Source: an uncultured Lachnospiraceae bacterium (GTDB lineage: Bacteria; Bacillota; Clostridia; Lachnospirales; Lachnospiraceae). Taken from it: a stretch of DNA of 40,471 bases. A model generated the notes under the pieces. That model was not told where the DNA came from, ran no database searches, and saw nothing but the letters and a program-made list of their open reading frames with translations. Of this stretch, positions 16,673 to 24,276 are shown piece by piece (positions within the stretch are counted from its first letter, which is position 1; each line of letters starts with the position of its first letter). A program made the translations under genes and the position numbers. Where the stretch lies: positions 1-40,471 of the forward strand of contig CAJUED010000034.1 in NCBI GenBank assembly GCA_910585075.1, in the 5' to 3' direction.

Positions 16673-18406
16673 ATGGAGCCTGTTATCGAGTTTAAAGATT
16701 TTTCGTTTAAATATCGGGCGCAGACAGAGCCGACTCTCCGGGACATAAACCTTTCCATTATGCCCGGGGAGAAGGTTTTGATTGTGGGGCCTTCCGGTTC
16801 GGGAAAATCCACTCTTGCCCACTGTATCAACGGGCTTGTGCCCTTCTCCTATCCCGGGGATATGACGGGGACCTTAAGAGTGGGAGGGAAGAACCCTTCC
16901 GAGATTGGCCTGTTTGGGGTTTCCCAGATTGTGGGCACGGTACTGCAGGATACGGACGGACAGTTTATCGGCCTTACCGTTGCCGAGGATTTGGCCTTTT
17001 CCCTTGAGAATAACCTGATACCCCAGGAAGAAATGTTTGTGAAGGTGGACGAGGTGGCGGAGCTGGTGGACGTAAAAAATCTGCTGGACCATTCACCCAG
17101 GGAGCTTTCTGGTGGACAGAAGCAGCGTGTGTCCATGGGCGGCGTCATGGTGGAGGATGTGGAGGTTTTGCTTTTTGACGAACCTCTGGCAAACTTAGAC
17201 CCGGCCACCGGAAAACGGGCCATTGCCCTGATTGACCAGATCCAGAAAAACAGAAAATCCACCATAGTCATCATTGAGCACCGTTTGGAGGACGCCCTCT
17301 ACCGGGACGTGGACAGGATCATTGTGGTGGGCGAGGGACGGATTGTGGCGGATGCCTCTCCGGACGAACTGCTGGTAATGGATGTGCTGAAAGAGCAGGG
17401 GATCAGAGAACCCCTTTACATAACGGCCTTAAAGCACGCAGGATGCAGTATCAGCGCGGAAGATAAGCCTCAGCATATAGAGACCATGAAGCTGGATGCT
17501 TATCAGAAGTCTCTACAGACGTGGTTTGACAGGGCGGAGCCAAAGGAGAAAAAGGCCCGGTCTGCCTCGGCCCTTACGGTGGAGGATTTGTACTTTTCCT
17601 ATGTGGAAGGAAAACCCATTCTCCAACACATTCATTTTGACATCAAAAAAGGAGAGATGGTCAGCATTGTTGGGAAAAACGGTGCGGGCAAGTCAACGCT
17701 CTCCAATTTAATCTGTGGTTTTTACAAGCCCACCAGAGGAAGGATTCTTTTAAACGGGGAGGATGTAGCCCCTCTTTCCATCAAAGAAAGGGGAGAAAAA
17801 ATCGGCCTTGTGATGCAGAGTCCCAATCAAATGATATCCAAGCCCATGATTTATGAGGAGGTAGCCCTGGGTCTTGCAGTGCGGGGCGTGCCCGAGGAGG
17901 AAATTAAGGAAAGAGTCTATGAGACCTTAAAGATTTGCGGACTTTATCCTTTCCGTAAGTGGCCGGTGTCAGCTTTAAGCTTCGGGCAGAAAAAGAGGGT
18001 GTCAATTGCCTCCATACTGGTTATGAATCCGGAGGTACTGATTCTGGACGAGCCCACAGCGGGACAGGATTACAGACACTATACGGAGATCATGGAGTTT
18101 TTAAAAAATATCAATGAGAATTTTGGAATAACCATCATTATGATAACACACGATATGCATTTGATGCTGGAATATACGGACAGAGCAATCGTTATAGCCG
18201 ACGGACATCTGATTGCGGATGACACGCCGGCAAAGATACTGACCAATGAGCAGATTGCCGACAAGGCATATCTGAAGAAAACCTCTCTGTATGATTTGGC
18301 GGTGAACTGCCAGATTGACAACCCTTCCGAGTTTGTGGAGCGGTTTATCACATATGAGAGAAAGCAGCGGGCAGCAGAGGGAAAGGAGAATCCGGAAAAT
18401 GGCTAA
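16673..18406 (+). CDS. ECF transporter ATPase with two fused ABC domains (YkoD-like A-A')
   Basis: A 577-residue cytoplasmic ATPase that powers the ECF transporter, with both ATP-binding subunits fused in one chain. Domain 1 has Walker A GPSGSGKST (39-47), signature LSGGQKQR, Walker B VLLFDEP and H-loop IIEHRLED. Domain 2 has Walker A GKNGAGKST, signature LSFGQKKR, Walker B VLILDEPTAG and H-loop MITHDMH. Both catalytic sites therefore look competent. A ~60-residue linker joins them (around residues 245-300). ATG 16673 follows GGAGGAATATAG. The 3' end overlaps the T gene by 8 nt, indicating translational coupling. Confidence 0.95.
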   Translation: MEPVIEFKDFSFKYRAQTEPTLRDINLSIMPGEKVLIVGPSGSGKSTLAHCINGLVPFSYPGDMTGTLRVGGKNPSEIGLFGVSQIVGTVLQDTDGQFIGLTVAEDLAFSLENNLIPQEEMFVKVDEVAELVDVKNLLDHSPRELSGGQKQRVSMGGVMVEDVEVLLFDEPLANLDPATGKRAIALIDQIQKNRKSTIVIIEHRLEDALYRDVDRIIVVGEGRIVADASPDELLVMDVLKEQGIREPLYITALKHAGCSISAEDKPQHIETMKLDAYQKSLQTWFDRAEPKEKKARSASALTVEDLYFSYVEGKPILQHIHFDIKKGEMVSIVGKNGAGKSTLSNLICGFYKPTRGRILLNGEDVAPLSIKERGEKIGLVMQSPNQMISKPMIYEEVALGLAVRGVPEEEIKERVYETLKICGLYPFRKWPVSALSFGQKKRVSIASILVMNPEVLILDEPTAGQDYRHYTEIMEFLKNINENFGITIIMITHDMHLMLEYTDRAIVIADGHLIADDTPAKILTNEQIADKAYLKKTSLYDLAVNCQIDNPSEFVERFITYERKQRAAEGKENPENG

Positions 18407-19226
18407 GATATTATCCTATGAAGAAAAAGATACTTGGATTCACCGGTTGAGCGGCGTCACCAAGCTGATTTTTTTCCTGCTGTGGTGTGTGGTGAGTATG
18501 ATGACCTACGATACCAGGATTTTGGTGCTCATGGTGGCCTTCAGTCTGATTGTGTTTAAAATTTCCAAAACCAAATGGAAACAGGTAGGCTCCGTGTTCA
18601 AGGTAGTTATGGTGTTCCTTGTTTTTAATGTGGTTGCCATTTTCCTGTTTTCACCGGAACAGGGGGCAAGTATTTATGGTACCAGGACGGTGCTTTTCCA
18701 TATCGCCGGGCCTTATGATATGACGGCTGAGCAGCTGTTTTATGAGCTGAATGTGGTGATCAAATATTTTACCATTATTCCTACGGTGTTTATGTTTCTT
18801 GTGACCACCAATCCCAGCGAGTTTGCCGCCTCTATGAATAAGGTGGGTATCAGCTATAACGTGGGATATGCAATTTCTATTGCACTGCGGTATATACCGG
18901 ATGTGCAGGGAGAATTTACGAAGATCAAACATGCCCAGGAAGCAAGGGGAATTGAAATGTCGGGAAAGGCATCCATGTTAAACAGGATAAAAAGCACCTC
19001 CTCCATCATATTTCCTCTGATTTTCTCCAGTATGGACAGGATTGATACGGTCAGCAACGCCATGGAGCTGCGGGGATTTGGGAAACACAAGAAAAGAACC
19101 TGGTATATGGCAAAGAAACTACAGAGGAATGATTATCTGACCATTGCTTTTACGGTTATTTTTGCGATAGTAGCGCTTGTCTTTACCTTTGCAGACGGGA
19201 GCAGGTTTTATAATCCGTTTTTATAA
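18399..19226 (+). CDS. ECF transporter transmembrane (T) component
   Basis: The EcfT-type membrane subunit that couples the ATPases to the S component. The 275 residues start MAKILSYEEKDTWIHRLSG, have about five to six hydrophobic helices, and carry the two diagnostic coupling-helix motifs with Arg-Gly: QEARGIEMSG and MELRGFGK. ATG 18399 overlaps the end of the ATPase gene and has GGAGAATCCGG upstream; longer in-frame alternatives would run backwards through the ATPase reading frame. This closes a complete S-AA'-T operon. The next gene downstream is thiT, behind a TPP riboswitch and its own promoter. Confidence 0.95.
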   Translation: MAKILSYEEKDTWIHRLSGVTKLIFFLLWCVVSMMTYDTRILVLMVAFSLIVFKISKTKWKQVGSVFKVVMVFLVFNVVAIFLFSPEQGASIYGTRTVLFHIAGPYDMTAEQLFYELNVVIKYFTIIPTVFMFLVTTNPSEFAASMNKVGISYNVGYAISIALRYIPDVQGEFTKIKHAQEARGIEMSGKASMLNRIKSTSSIIFPLIFSSMDRIDTVSNAMELRGFGKHKKRTWYMAKKLQRNDYLTIAFTVIFAIVALVFTFADGSRFYNPFL

Positions 19227-19260
19227 GATTGGACAGGCAAGGACGCTCTCAGGGCCGTTT

Positions 19261-19294
19261 TCCGGTAACCATAAGAATTTAGGAAGATACCGGA
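19261..19294 (+). terminator. Hairpin after the ECF operon
   Basis: TCCGGTA (19261-19267) pairs with TACCGGA (19288-19294), 35 nt after the T-component stop. An A-rich rather than T-rich tract follows, so termination is uncertain. Confidence 0.3.
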
Positions 19295-19332
19295 TTAAAA
19301 AAAGCTATGAGTATGAAATGCAAACGATTATC

Positions 19333-19361
19333 TTGACAAATCTATAAGACGGCAGTATTTT
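19333..19361 (+). promoter_or_regulatory. Promoter upstream of the TPP riboswitch
   Basis: TTGACA (19333-19338), 17-nt spacer, TATTTT (19356-19361). This places the start about 50 nt before the TPP aptamer. Confidence 0.5.
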
Positions 19362-19421
19362 ATTTGATAAGCTGATTCCAAGGTGGGACGGCTTTACTAG
19401 AATTTCATAATAATGATATAT

Positions 19422-19516
19422 CGCTAGGGGAGCGAGAGCTGAGAGTGCGTGTGGAGAAAGAATACCATACGCAGACCCTCATTACCTGAACCGGATAATA
19501 CCGGCGTAGGGAAGCT
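19422..19516 (+). promoter_or_regulatory. TPP (THI-element) riboswitch aptamer
   Basis: The conserved THI-box blocks are present in order: AGGGGAGC, GCTGAGAG, a P3 extension with TGCGT.TGG/CCA.ACGCA, GACCCT, ACCTGAACCGGATAATACC, and GGCGTAGGGAAGC. The CTGAGA and GGATAAT pockets that hold the pyrimidine and diphosphate ends of thiamine diphosphate are intact. It precedes thiT and fits thiamine-dependent repression of thiamine uptake. Confidence 0.95.
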
Positions 19517-19562
19517 GATGTTCATAAATGTATAATTGATGAAGTAACGAAAGGCAATAGCC

Positions 19563-19668
19563 TTGGCTGAATATTCTGAGCCAAATAGCTTGGATTAAAT
19601 ATCCTGAACTCAATGACCGGTTAAACCGGTATGAAAAGCAGGTATTGCAAAAACAGGCATTGTTTTTG
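19563..19668 (+). promoter_or_regulatory. Long expression platform between aptamer and thiT
   Basis: About 225 nt separate the aptamer from the terminator-like stem. Visible structures are TTGGCT/AGCCAA (19563-19568/19579-19584), the palindrome ACCGGTTAAACCGGT (19616-19630), and a perfect stem CAAAAACA/TGTTTTTG (19648-19655/19661-19668). I cannot assign which of these is the antiterminator. Confidence 0.4.
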
Positions 19669-19744
19669 GGATTAGGCTGGGGAAAGCTGTGGTTGGTATT
19701 GCTTCATTGTTATAATAGAAAATATATATTTATGAACCGCAACT

Positions 19745-19780
19745 CCTCCTGTGATGCCATCAAAACAAGGAGGTTTTTTT
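19745..19780 (+). terminator. Riboswitch-linked terminator/SD-sequestering hairpin before thiT
   Basis: CCTCCT (19745-19750) pairs with AGGAGG (19768-19773), followed by seven T residues and then the thiT ATG. The 3' arm is the ribosome binding site itself. The same hairpin could therefore end transcription or hide the Shine-Dalgarno sequence when TPP is bound. Confidence 0.7.
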
Positions 19781-20455
19781 ATGTCTATTTTTGTGAAGGA
19801 AATTGTGGATGAAGAATGGGGAAACTATTTTGACCTGACGGGAGCCGGGTATGGAGCGCTTATCGTGTTGATACTTGTGCTTCTGGTGATTGGCTGTTTT
19901 GTGGGTAATAATGAAAAAAAGAAGTTTAACACAAAGCAGCTGGTATATTCTGCGGCGGCCATGGCCCTTGCTATGGTGATGAGCATGATAAAGCTCATTG
20001 ACATGCCCATGGGCGGCAGTGTTACCCCGTGCAGTATGTTGTTTGTGTGCCTGATTGGGTACATGTTTGGCCTGCGTACAGGCCTTACCTCAGCCATTGC
20101 CTATGGGGTGCTGCAGTTGATTGTGGACCCGTATATCATTGGGATCCCACAGCTTTTCACGGATTATATTTTCGGCTTTGGGGCCCTGGGGCTTTCCGGT
20201 ATCTTTACCAATAAAAAGAAGGGTCTGTTGTGGGGATATCTGTTGGGGATTTTGGGCAGATACTTCTTTACCTTCCTCTCCGGAATGATTTTCTTTGGCA
20301 GCAACGCCGCCGCCTATAATATGTCCGCTCCTGTTTATTCTCTTGTGTATAATGGAGCCTACATAGGCTTAGAGGCGGTGATCACAGTCATTATCATAAT
20401 GCTTCCTCCGGTTGAAAGAGGGTTATCTAAAGTGAAGACAATGGCGGCGGAATAA
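19781..20455 (+). CDS. thiT: Energy-coupled thiamine transporter S component ThiT
   Basis: The thiamine-binding S component of an ECF transporter. The 224 residues carry ThiT family features: LVYSAAAMALAMVMSMIKL, then PMGGSVTPCSMLFV (the GGS(I/V)T loop), YMFGLRTG, YGVLQLIVDP and a DYIFGFGALGLSG segment; six helices are expected. An N-terminal extension of about 45 residues with one additional helix precedes this core. ATG 19781 is fixed by AAGGAGG 8 nt upstream; the in-frame ATG at 19751 lies inside the regulatory hairpin. The TPP riboswitch independently supports thiamine. The adjacent ECF A-A'-T module might power it, but ThiT normally uses a shared module, so this is only possible. Confidence 0.95.
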   Translation: MSIFVKEIVDEEWGNYFDLTGAGYGALIVLILVLLVIGCFVGNNEKKKFNTKQLVYSAAAMALAMVMSMIKLIDMPMGGSVTPCSMLFVCLIGYMFGLRTGLTSAIAYGVLQLIVDPYIIGIPQLFTDYIFGFGALGLSGIFTNKKKGLLWGYLLGILGRYFFTFLSGMIFFGSNAAAYNMSAPVYSLVYNGAYIGLEAVITVIIIMLPPVERGLSKVKTMAAE

Positions 20456-20469
20456 TTTCAGAATACCTA

Positions 20470-20539
20470 TTGACAAAATAATATTATATGGCATATAGTA
20501 TGTATATCAAAAACAATACTATATGCCATATAATATTAT
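20470..20539 (+). promoter_or_regulatory. PadR operon promoter with 24-bp inverted-repeat operator
   Basis: TTGACA (20470-20475) and TATAGT (20494-20499) are 18 nt apart. Perfect 24-nt inverted arms (20478-20501 and 20516-20539) flank a 14-nt centre, so the left arm covers the -10. Each arm contains ATATGGCATAT or its complement, itself nearly palindromic. This fits binding of one or two PadR dimers and autorepression. Confidence 0.8.
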
Positions 20540-20577
20540 AAAAGCAAAAATGTAATAAGTCAGATAAGGAGGAGGCT

Positions 20578-20901
20578 ATGGTCTTTAATACAGGAGCAGC
20601 ACTCCTGGACGCCATTGTGTTAGCCGTTGTGTCCCGGGAACCGGAGGGGGCATATGGGTACAAGATTACTCAGGACGTAAGACAGGCGATTGAGCTTTCG
20701 GAGTCCACTCTGTATCCGGTACTGAGACGGCTTCAAAAGGACGAATGTCTTGAGGTCTACGACATGGAATGTGCGGGCAGGAACAGACGGTATTACAAGG
20801 TAACGGAAAAAGGACGTTTGCAGCTTAACTTATATGAAAGCGAGTGGAGGCAATATTCTGCGAAAATTAACAGTATATTTGAAGGGGGAATGAAATCATG
20901 A
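20578..20901 (+). CDS. PadR-family transcriptional regulator
   Basis: A 107-residue winged-helix repressor of the short PadR-s2 type. Family features are MVFNTGAALLDAIVLAVVS at the start, then GAYGYKITQDVRQAIELSESTLYPVLRRLQ for the recognition helix, NRRYYKVTEKG for the wing, and a short C-terminal dimerisation helix. ATG 20578 has AAGGAGGAGGCT directly upstream. The 24-bp inverted repeat over the promoter makes it very likely autoregulated. It overlaps the DUF1700 gene by ATGA. The inducer is unknown; PadR genes paired with DUF1700/DUF4097 proteins are common in Firmicutes and tend to be linked with envelope responses (family knowledge, not shown here). Confidence 0.95.
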   Translation: MVFNTGAALLDAIVLAVVSREPEGAYGYKITQDVRQAIELSESTLYPVLRRLQKDECLEVYDMECAGRNRRYYKVTEKGRLQLNLYESEWRQYSAKINSIFEGGMKS

Positions 20902-21881
20902 GCAGATGGGAATTTATGCGGCAATTGGAAGAATTGCTTTCCGATATTTCGCCTGCCGAAAGGGAAGAAGCGCTTCAATATTATAATGATTATTTTAATG
21001 ATGCAGGACGGGAAAATGAGCAGGAGGTCGTAGAAGCCCTCGGTTCACCGGCGCAGGTTGCAAAAATTGTGAGAGACGGACTTGGAGATAATGGCAGCCT
21101 GGGAGAATTTACGGAAAGCGGATTTAAGAATGCGGAGTCTTCTTTGCAGAATCCTATTGTAAAGAGAGAAAATGCGGTAGACACAAATATGACAGAAGAT
21201 GTAAATGCATCAACAAATGTAAATGCACCAACAAATGCAAGTACATCAACTAATACAAGTGCATCAACAAATATAAATGCATCAACTAATACAAGTGCAT
21301 CAACTAATACAAATACATCGACGAATACCACGGCAAATACGACAACAAGGGCAGAAAAAAATACAGGATACCGGACAAATACGGGAAGCTTTCAGGGCCA
21401 GGGGAGTGAAAATATGGGTGGCGCCCGGAAAGGAGCAAGCGGGTCCGGCGCCTATGATTCAAGGGAGATAAAAGACGTACCTGCGGAAAAGAAAGCAGGG
21501 ATTCCCACATGGGCCATTGTGCTGATCATCATTGGCTGTATATTGCTGGCGCCGGCCGTTTTGGGCACGGCAGGAAGCATTATAGGAGCCGTCTTTGGCC
21601 TGATAGCCACAATAGTTGCCCTGGTAGTGGGGATAGGAGCGGCCGCCCTTGTTATGTATATTGCAGCAGTCCTTTTGATCGTAGCAGGAGTGGGATGTCT
21701 TTTCGTAAGTCCTGTGAAAGGAATCGGCCTGATAGGCGGAGGATGTATCTGCGCCGCGATTGGAATTCTGTTCATGCTCCTTACGGTCTTTCTGGCAGGG
21801 AAATGTATTCCGGCGCTTTGCCGTGGAATCGCATACGTTTTTCGGAAAATAAAAAGTGCAATAGGAGGTAAAAAGGGATGA
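20898..21881 (+). CDS. DUF1700 (HAAS-domain) membrane protein
   Basis: A 327-residue membrane protein of unknown activity. Residues 1-65 (MSRWEFMRQLEELLSDISPA, EALQYYNDYFNDAG, EALGSPAQVAKIV) are the DUF1700/HAAS helical domain, thought to associate with PadR signalling. Residues about 103-150 are a Ser/Thr/Asn-rich repeat encoded by eight 18-bp units. Residues about 200-310 form several long hydrophobic helices rich in Ala/Gly/Val, with AVLGTAGSIIGAVFGLIATI and a Cys-containing pair. The start overlaps the PadR stop (ATGA) and the stop overlaps the next start (ATGA), so three genes are translationally coupled. The repeat is unusual for the family and probably a variable linker. Confidence 0.88.
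   Translation: MSRWEFMRQLEELLSDISPAEREEALQYYNDYFNDAGRENEQEVVEALGSPAQVAKIVRDGLGDNGSLGEFTESGFKNAESSLQNPIVKRENAVDTNMTEDVNASTNVNAPTNASTSTNTSASTNINASTNTSASTNTNTSTNTTANTTTRAEKNTGYRTNTGSFQGQGSENMGGARKGASGSGAYDSREIKDVPAEKKAGIPTWAIVLIIIGCILLAPAVLGTAGSIIGAVFGLIATIVALVVGIGAAALVMYIAAVLLIVAGVGCLFVSPVKGIGLIGGGCICAAIGILFMLLTVFLAGKCIPALCRGIAYVFRKIKSAIGGKKG
21204..21347 (+). repeat. 18-bp coding minisatellite (Ser/Thr/Asn linker)
   Basis: Eight 18-bp units, roughly AATACAAGTGCATCAACT, encode NASTNV, NAPTNA, STSTNT, SASTNI, NASTNT, SASTNT, NTSTNT, TANTTT. Units are near-identical in the middle and diverge outward. The low GC and A-rich codons contrast with the rest of the gene. Confidence 0.9.
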
Positions 21882-22849
21882 GTAAATTTGCAAAAGGAAG
21901 TCTGATAACGGCAGGGGTTATGTTAGCAATTGGTCTGGTATTTTGTTTTGTCAGTGCGGCTATAAGCGGTACCAGTATGTTTTATCTGATAAAAAACGAC
22001 GCATATCTTGACGGAAGGCTCTCATCAGCGGAAAATGCCTTTGAAAATTTTGCCGACAGCGTGATGAGCACAAGGAAAAGCAGCGGCTGGTGGACAGGAA
22101 ACCCGAAATATCTTACGGTCAATGATAAGAGAGCGGAGCATAATGTCTGGGAAGAACAGGTAGCAGTGGGCGACATCAGAGATTTAGAGCTGGAGCTGGG
22201 AGCGGGAACTTTTTATATCAGGGAAAAGGAGACGGACGACGGCTATGTGGACATCCGCATGGAAGGCGTAGGCGGATGCACTTACCGGGTGAAAGACCAT
22301 ACCTTGCATGTGGAAGGATTTGAGGGCATAAAGGCGATTGGCGCATACGGCGGTGAAAACCAGATTATTCTGAGCGTCCCCGCAGGAGCTTATTTCCGGG
22401 AGGTGGATATAGAGATCGGGGCCGGACAGATGGAGTTGGTTTCCCTGCAGGCGGATAAAATAGACGCTACCGTGGGGGCGGGCGAGCTTCTCATGAACGG
22501 CGTACAGGCAGGCGTGCTCTCGGCAGAGACCGGCATGGGAAATCTCAGCGCCAGCGATATGTATGTCAGGGAGGCCTCTCTGATGGCCGGTATGGGAGGA
22601 TGCAACTATGTGGGAACCATTGAAAACAAGCTGGAAGCGGAATGTGATATGGGAAGCATGGAAATCACCCTTAACGGAAAAAAGAGCGATTATAGTTATG
22701 AAGTGGAGTGCTCCGCTGGGGAAGTCAATATAGACGGCTCCGTGGTTACAAACTTTTTATCAGAGCGGTCGATTCACAACGGCGGGCACAAAATGTGCGA
22801 GCTTGAATGTAATATGGGAAATATTACGTTACGTTTTATGGAGCATTAA
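21878..22849 (+). CDS. DUF4097 beta-helix-like membrane-anchored protein
   Basis: A 323-residue protein with one N-terminal transmembrane segment (about residues 7-28, ITAGVMLAIGLVFCFVSAAI). A mainly beta extracellular or cytosolic domain follows, with DUF4097-type repeats: LELELGAGTFYIRE, VDIEIGAGQMELVS, IDATVGAGELLMNG, LSAETGMGNLSASD, LEAECDMGSMEITL. The repeated (G)xGxhxh pattern suggests a right-handed beta-helix or adhesin-like stack. Its start overlaps the DUF1700 stop by ATGA. It is the third member of the PadR operon. Biochemical function is unknown; in related operons these proteins are regarded as putative envelope sensors or adhesins. Confidence 0.88.
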   Translation: MSKFAKGSLITAGVMLAIGLVFCFVSAAISGTSMFYLIKNDAYLDGRLSSAENAFENFADSVMSTRKSSGWWTGNPKYLTVNDKRAEHNVWEEQVAVGDIRDLELELGAGTFYIREKETDDGYVDIRMEGVGGCTYRVKDHTLHVEGFEGIKAIGAYGGENQIILSVPAGAYFREVDIEIGAGQMELVSLQADKIDATVGAGELLMNGVQAGVLSAETGMGNLSASDMYVREASLMAGMGGCNYVGTIENKLEAECDMGSMEITLNGKKSDYSYEVECSAGEVNIDGSVVTNFLSERSIHNGGHKMCELECNMGNITLRFMEH

Positions 22850-22879
22850 ATGCCGCTGCGCTTTGTGGGTCAGTTTATT

Positions 22880-22955
22880 CCCGCGAGCAATGAGTCAAGT
22901 GCCGTGCTTGCACGAGCATAAAATCAGCAAGCTGATTTGACGAATGCCGCGGGGG
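22880..22955 (+). repeat. Dispersed structured intergenic element (type III), copy A
   Basis: Starts CCCGCGAGCAATGAGTCAAG and ends TTGACGAATGCCGCGGGG, so the two ends pair imperfectly. Inside are GTGCTTGCAC and ATCAGCAAGCTGAT hairpins. Related copies lie at 25073-25149, 31605-31671 and 35689-35750, each just after a stop codon. Confidence 0.65.
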
Positions 22956-23016
22956 GCACATATCCTGTTGCCTGGCAGAGCAGGGGTTGACTAAAATGAC
23001 GATTGGAGGGATAGAA

Positions 23017-23262
23017 ATGATGATTACATTGATAGCACTGATGACAATGGTGATTGTGTTTTTGATAGTGGGACTTTGTTTCCGGTTAGCGGGCGGTGTG
23101 CTGAAGCTGGCGTTTAAACTGCTTATCTGCCTTCCCTGCGCCATACTGTTCGGCGCTTTGGGAATTGCGCTCTGCTGCACGTTGCTGCTGATTCCCTTAG
23201 GGCTTTTGTGTTTTAAGCTGGTGGGGATTTTGCTGAATCCTTTTAGAATGTGCACCGTATAA
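23017..23262 (+). CDS. Small hydrophobic membrane protein downstream of the PadR operon
   Basis: An 81-residue, almost entirely hydrophobic protein. Two or three transmembrane segments can be seen: TLIALMTMVIVFLIVGLCF, LAFKLLICLPCAILFGALGI and LLLIPLGLLCFKLVGILL. It has five cysteines and no recognised domain. ATG 23017 follows GGAGGG by 6 nt; a TTG start ten codons earlier is also in frame but lacks a good ribosome binding site. It is separated from the DUF4097 gene by a repeat element, so cotranscription with padR-DUF1700-DUF4097 is likely but not certain. A strong terminator follows. I do not recognise the family. Confidence 0.7.
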   Translation: MMITLIALMTMVIVFLIVGLCFRLAGGVLKLAFKLLICLPCAILFGALGIALCCTLLLIPLGLLCFKLVGILLNPFRMCTV

Positions 23263-23288
23263 ATAGCAGGGCACAGTATGACAGGAGG

Positions 23289-23330
23289 AAAAAGAACAGG
23301 GTCAATATGAGGTGGCCCTGTTCTTTTTTT
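23289..23330. terminator. Strong bidirectional intrinsic terminator
   Basis: A perfect 13-bp stem, AAAAAGAACAGGG (23289-23301) with CCCTGTTCTTTTT (23316-23328), has a T-run on the right and an A-run on the left. It serves the small membrane gene (+) and the convergent ECF S gene (-). Confidence 0.9.
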
Positions 23331-23339
23331 ATATCTGCC

Positions 23340-23939
23340 TTATTCCGCTCCCTTTTCCTTACCGATAACAAAGAACAATCCCGCTTTTTTCAGGGCAGGC
23401 CGAAGGGCCAGGTAAACGAGGGATGCAACGATGGTGGATGTGACCGCGTTGATGGAAGTGGAGGCCACGTTCCATGCAAGGGTAACTTCTGCGGCGGGCT
23501 TTCCTAAAATGGCCAGTTTGTAGAAGTATCCGATCAAGGGGTCAAAAATCACATTGAACAAAAGGCCGCATGCGGCGGAAAGAACTGTCCAAAAGGCAAC
23601 TTTTTTGTGGTCTGTCTCCAATGTGATTTTGCCGATTTTATGTGCAATCAATCCGGTAATCAGGCCGATGCATAATTTGAGAAAAAAGGTTTTGGGCGCG
23701 TAAACAATATAGACAGGGTCAAGTAAATCCCCGATGGTCATTCCAATGGCGCCCCCAAGACCGCCGTAAAAACCGCCGAGAATCAGGGCTCCAAGGACGC
23801 AGACCGCATTTCCCAAATGGATGGAGGTGGCGTCCCCGCCGGGCAGCGGTATTTTAATCTGTAAAAAGGTAAATACCACGTAGGACAAAGCAGCCATCAG
23901 GCCGGTTATTGCAATTTTTTGTGCTTTTTGATTTTTCAT
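23340..23939 (-). CDS. ECF transporter S component of unknown substrate
   Basis: A 199-residue membrane S component of the ECF_trnsprt (PF12822-like) group. It starts MKNQKAQKIAITGLMAALSY and has family features IKIPLPGGDATSIHLGNAV and GGFYGGLGGAIGMTIGDLLDP, followed by APKTFFLKLCIGLITGLIA; about six helices are expected. The minus-strand start has GAGGAGG 9 nt upstream. No ATPase or T gene is adjacent, so it should depend on a shared ECF module (group II). No riboswitch is visible in its short upstream region, so substrate remains open. It is the third S component in this window. Confidence 0.88.
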   Translation of the reverse strand: MKNQKAQKIAITGLMAALSYVVFTFLQIKIPLPGGDATSIHLGNAVCVLGALILGGFYGGLGGAIGMTIGDLLDPVYIVYAPKTFFLKLCIGLITGLIAHKIGKITLETDHKKVAFWTVLSAACGLLFNVIFDPLIGYFYKLAILGKPAAEVTLAWNVASTSINAVTSTIVASLVYLALRPALKKAGLFFVIGKEKGAE

Positions 23940-24148
23940 AAGTAAATTCCTCCTCAGTCAATGAATCGTTGTATCCTATTATATGCAATAGTGGCATTGT
24001 CAAAAGTGCCAAACTAAAACTTTTTAACCATGCCAGTTGAAAATGAAAGAAAAATCCTGTATGATAGACAGCAGTAAAAAATTCACGCCTGCTCTCTGCT
24101 TTTCAAACCGGTCCGCGAGGCCTGGTGGGCGGATAGCTGGACGTAAGG

Positions 24149-24255
24149 GAGTACGGAAGCGTTTGAATGGTGGGGACGGAGTACGGCAGCGTTTGAATGG
24201 CAGGGAGACAGTGTACGGCAGCGTGTGAATGACAGGGACAGAGTATGGCAGATAG
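24149..24255 (+). repeat. Non-coding 30-32-bp tandem repeat upstream of the TraX-like gene
   Basis: About 3.5 direct copies of a unit with core GTACGGCAGCGTTTGAATGG begin at 24149, 24179, 24211 and 24241. Units differ by a few bases and small indels. They fill most of the 337-nt gap between the divergently transcribed ECF S gene and the TraX-like gene. Short frames across it lack ribosome binding sites. Confidence 0.85.
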
Positions 24256-24276
24256 TTGATAATATAGGGCATTATT

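Noticed and set aside
24149..24255. Tandem 30-32-bp units considered as a CRISPR array
   Set aside because: The units are directly adjacent with no unique spacers, and there are no cas genes.
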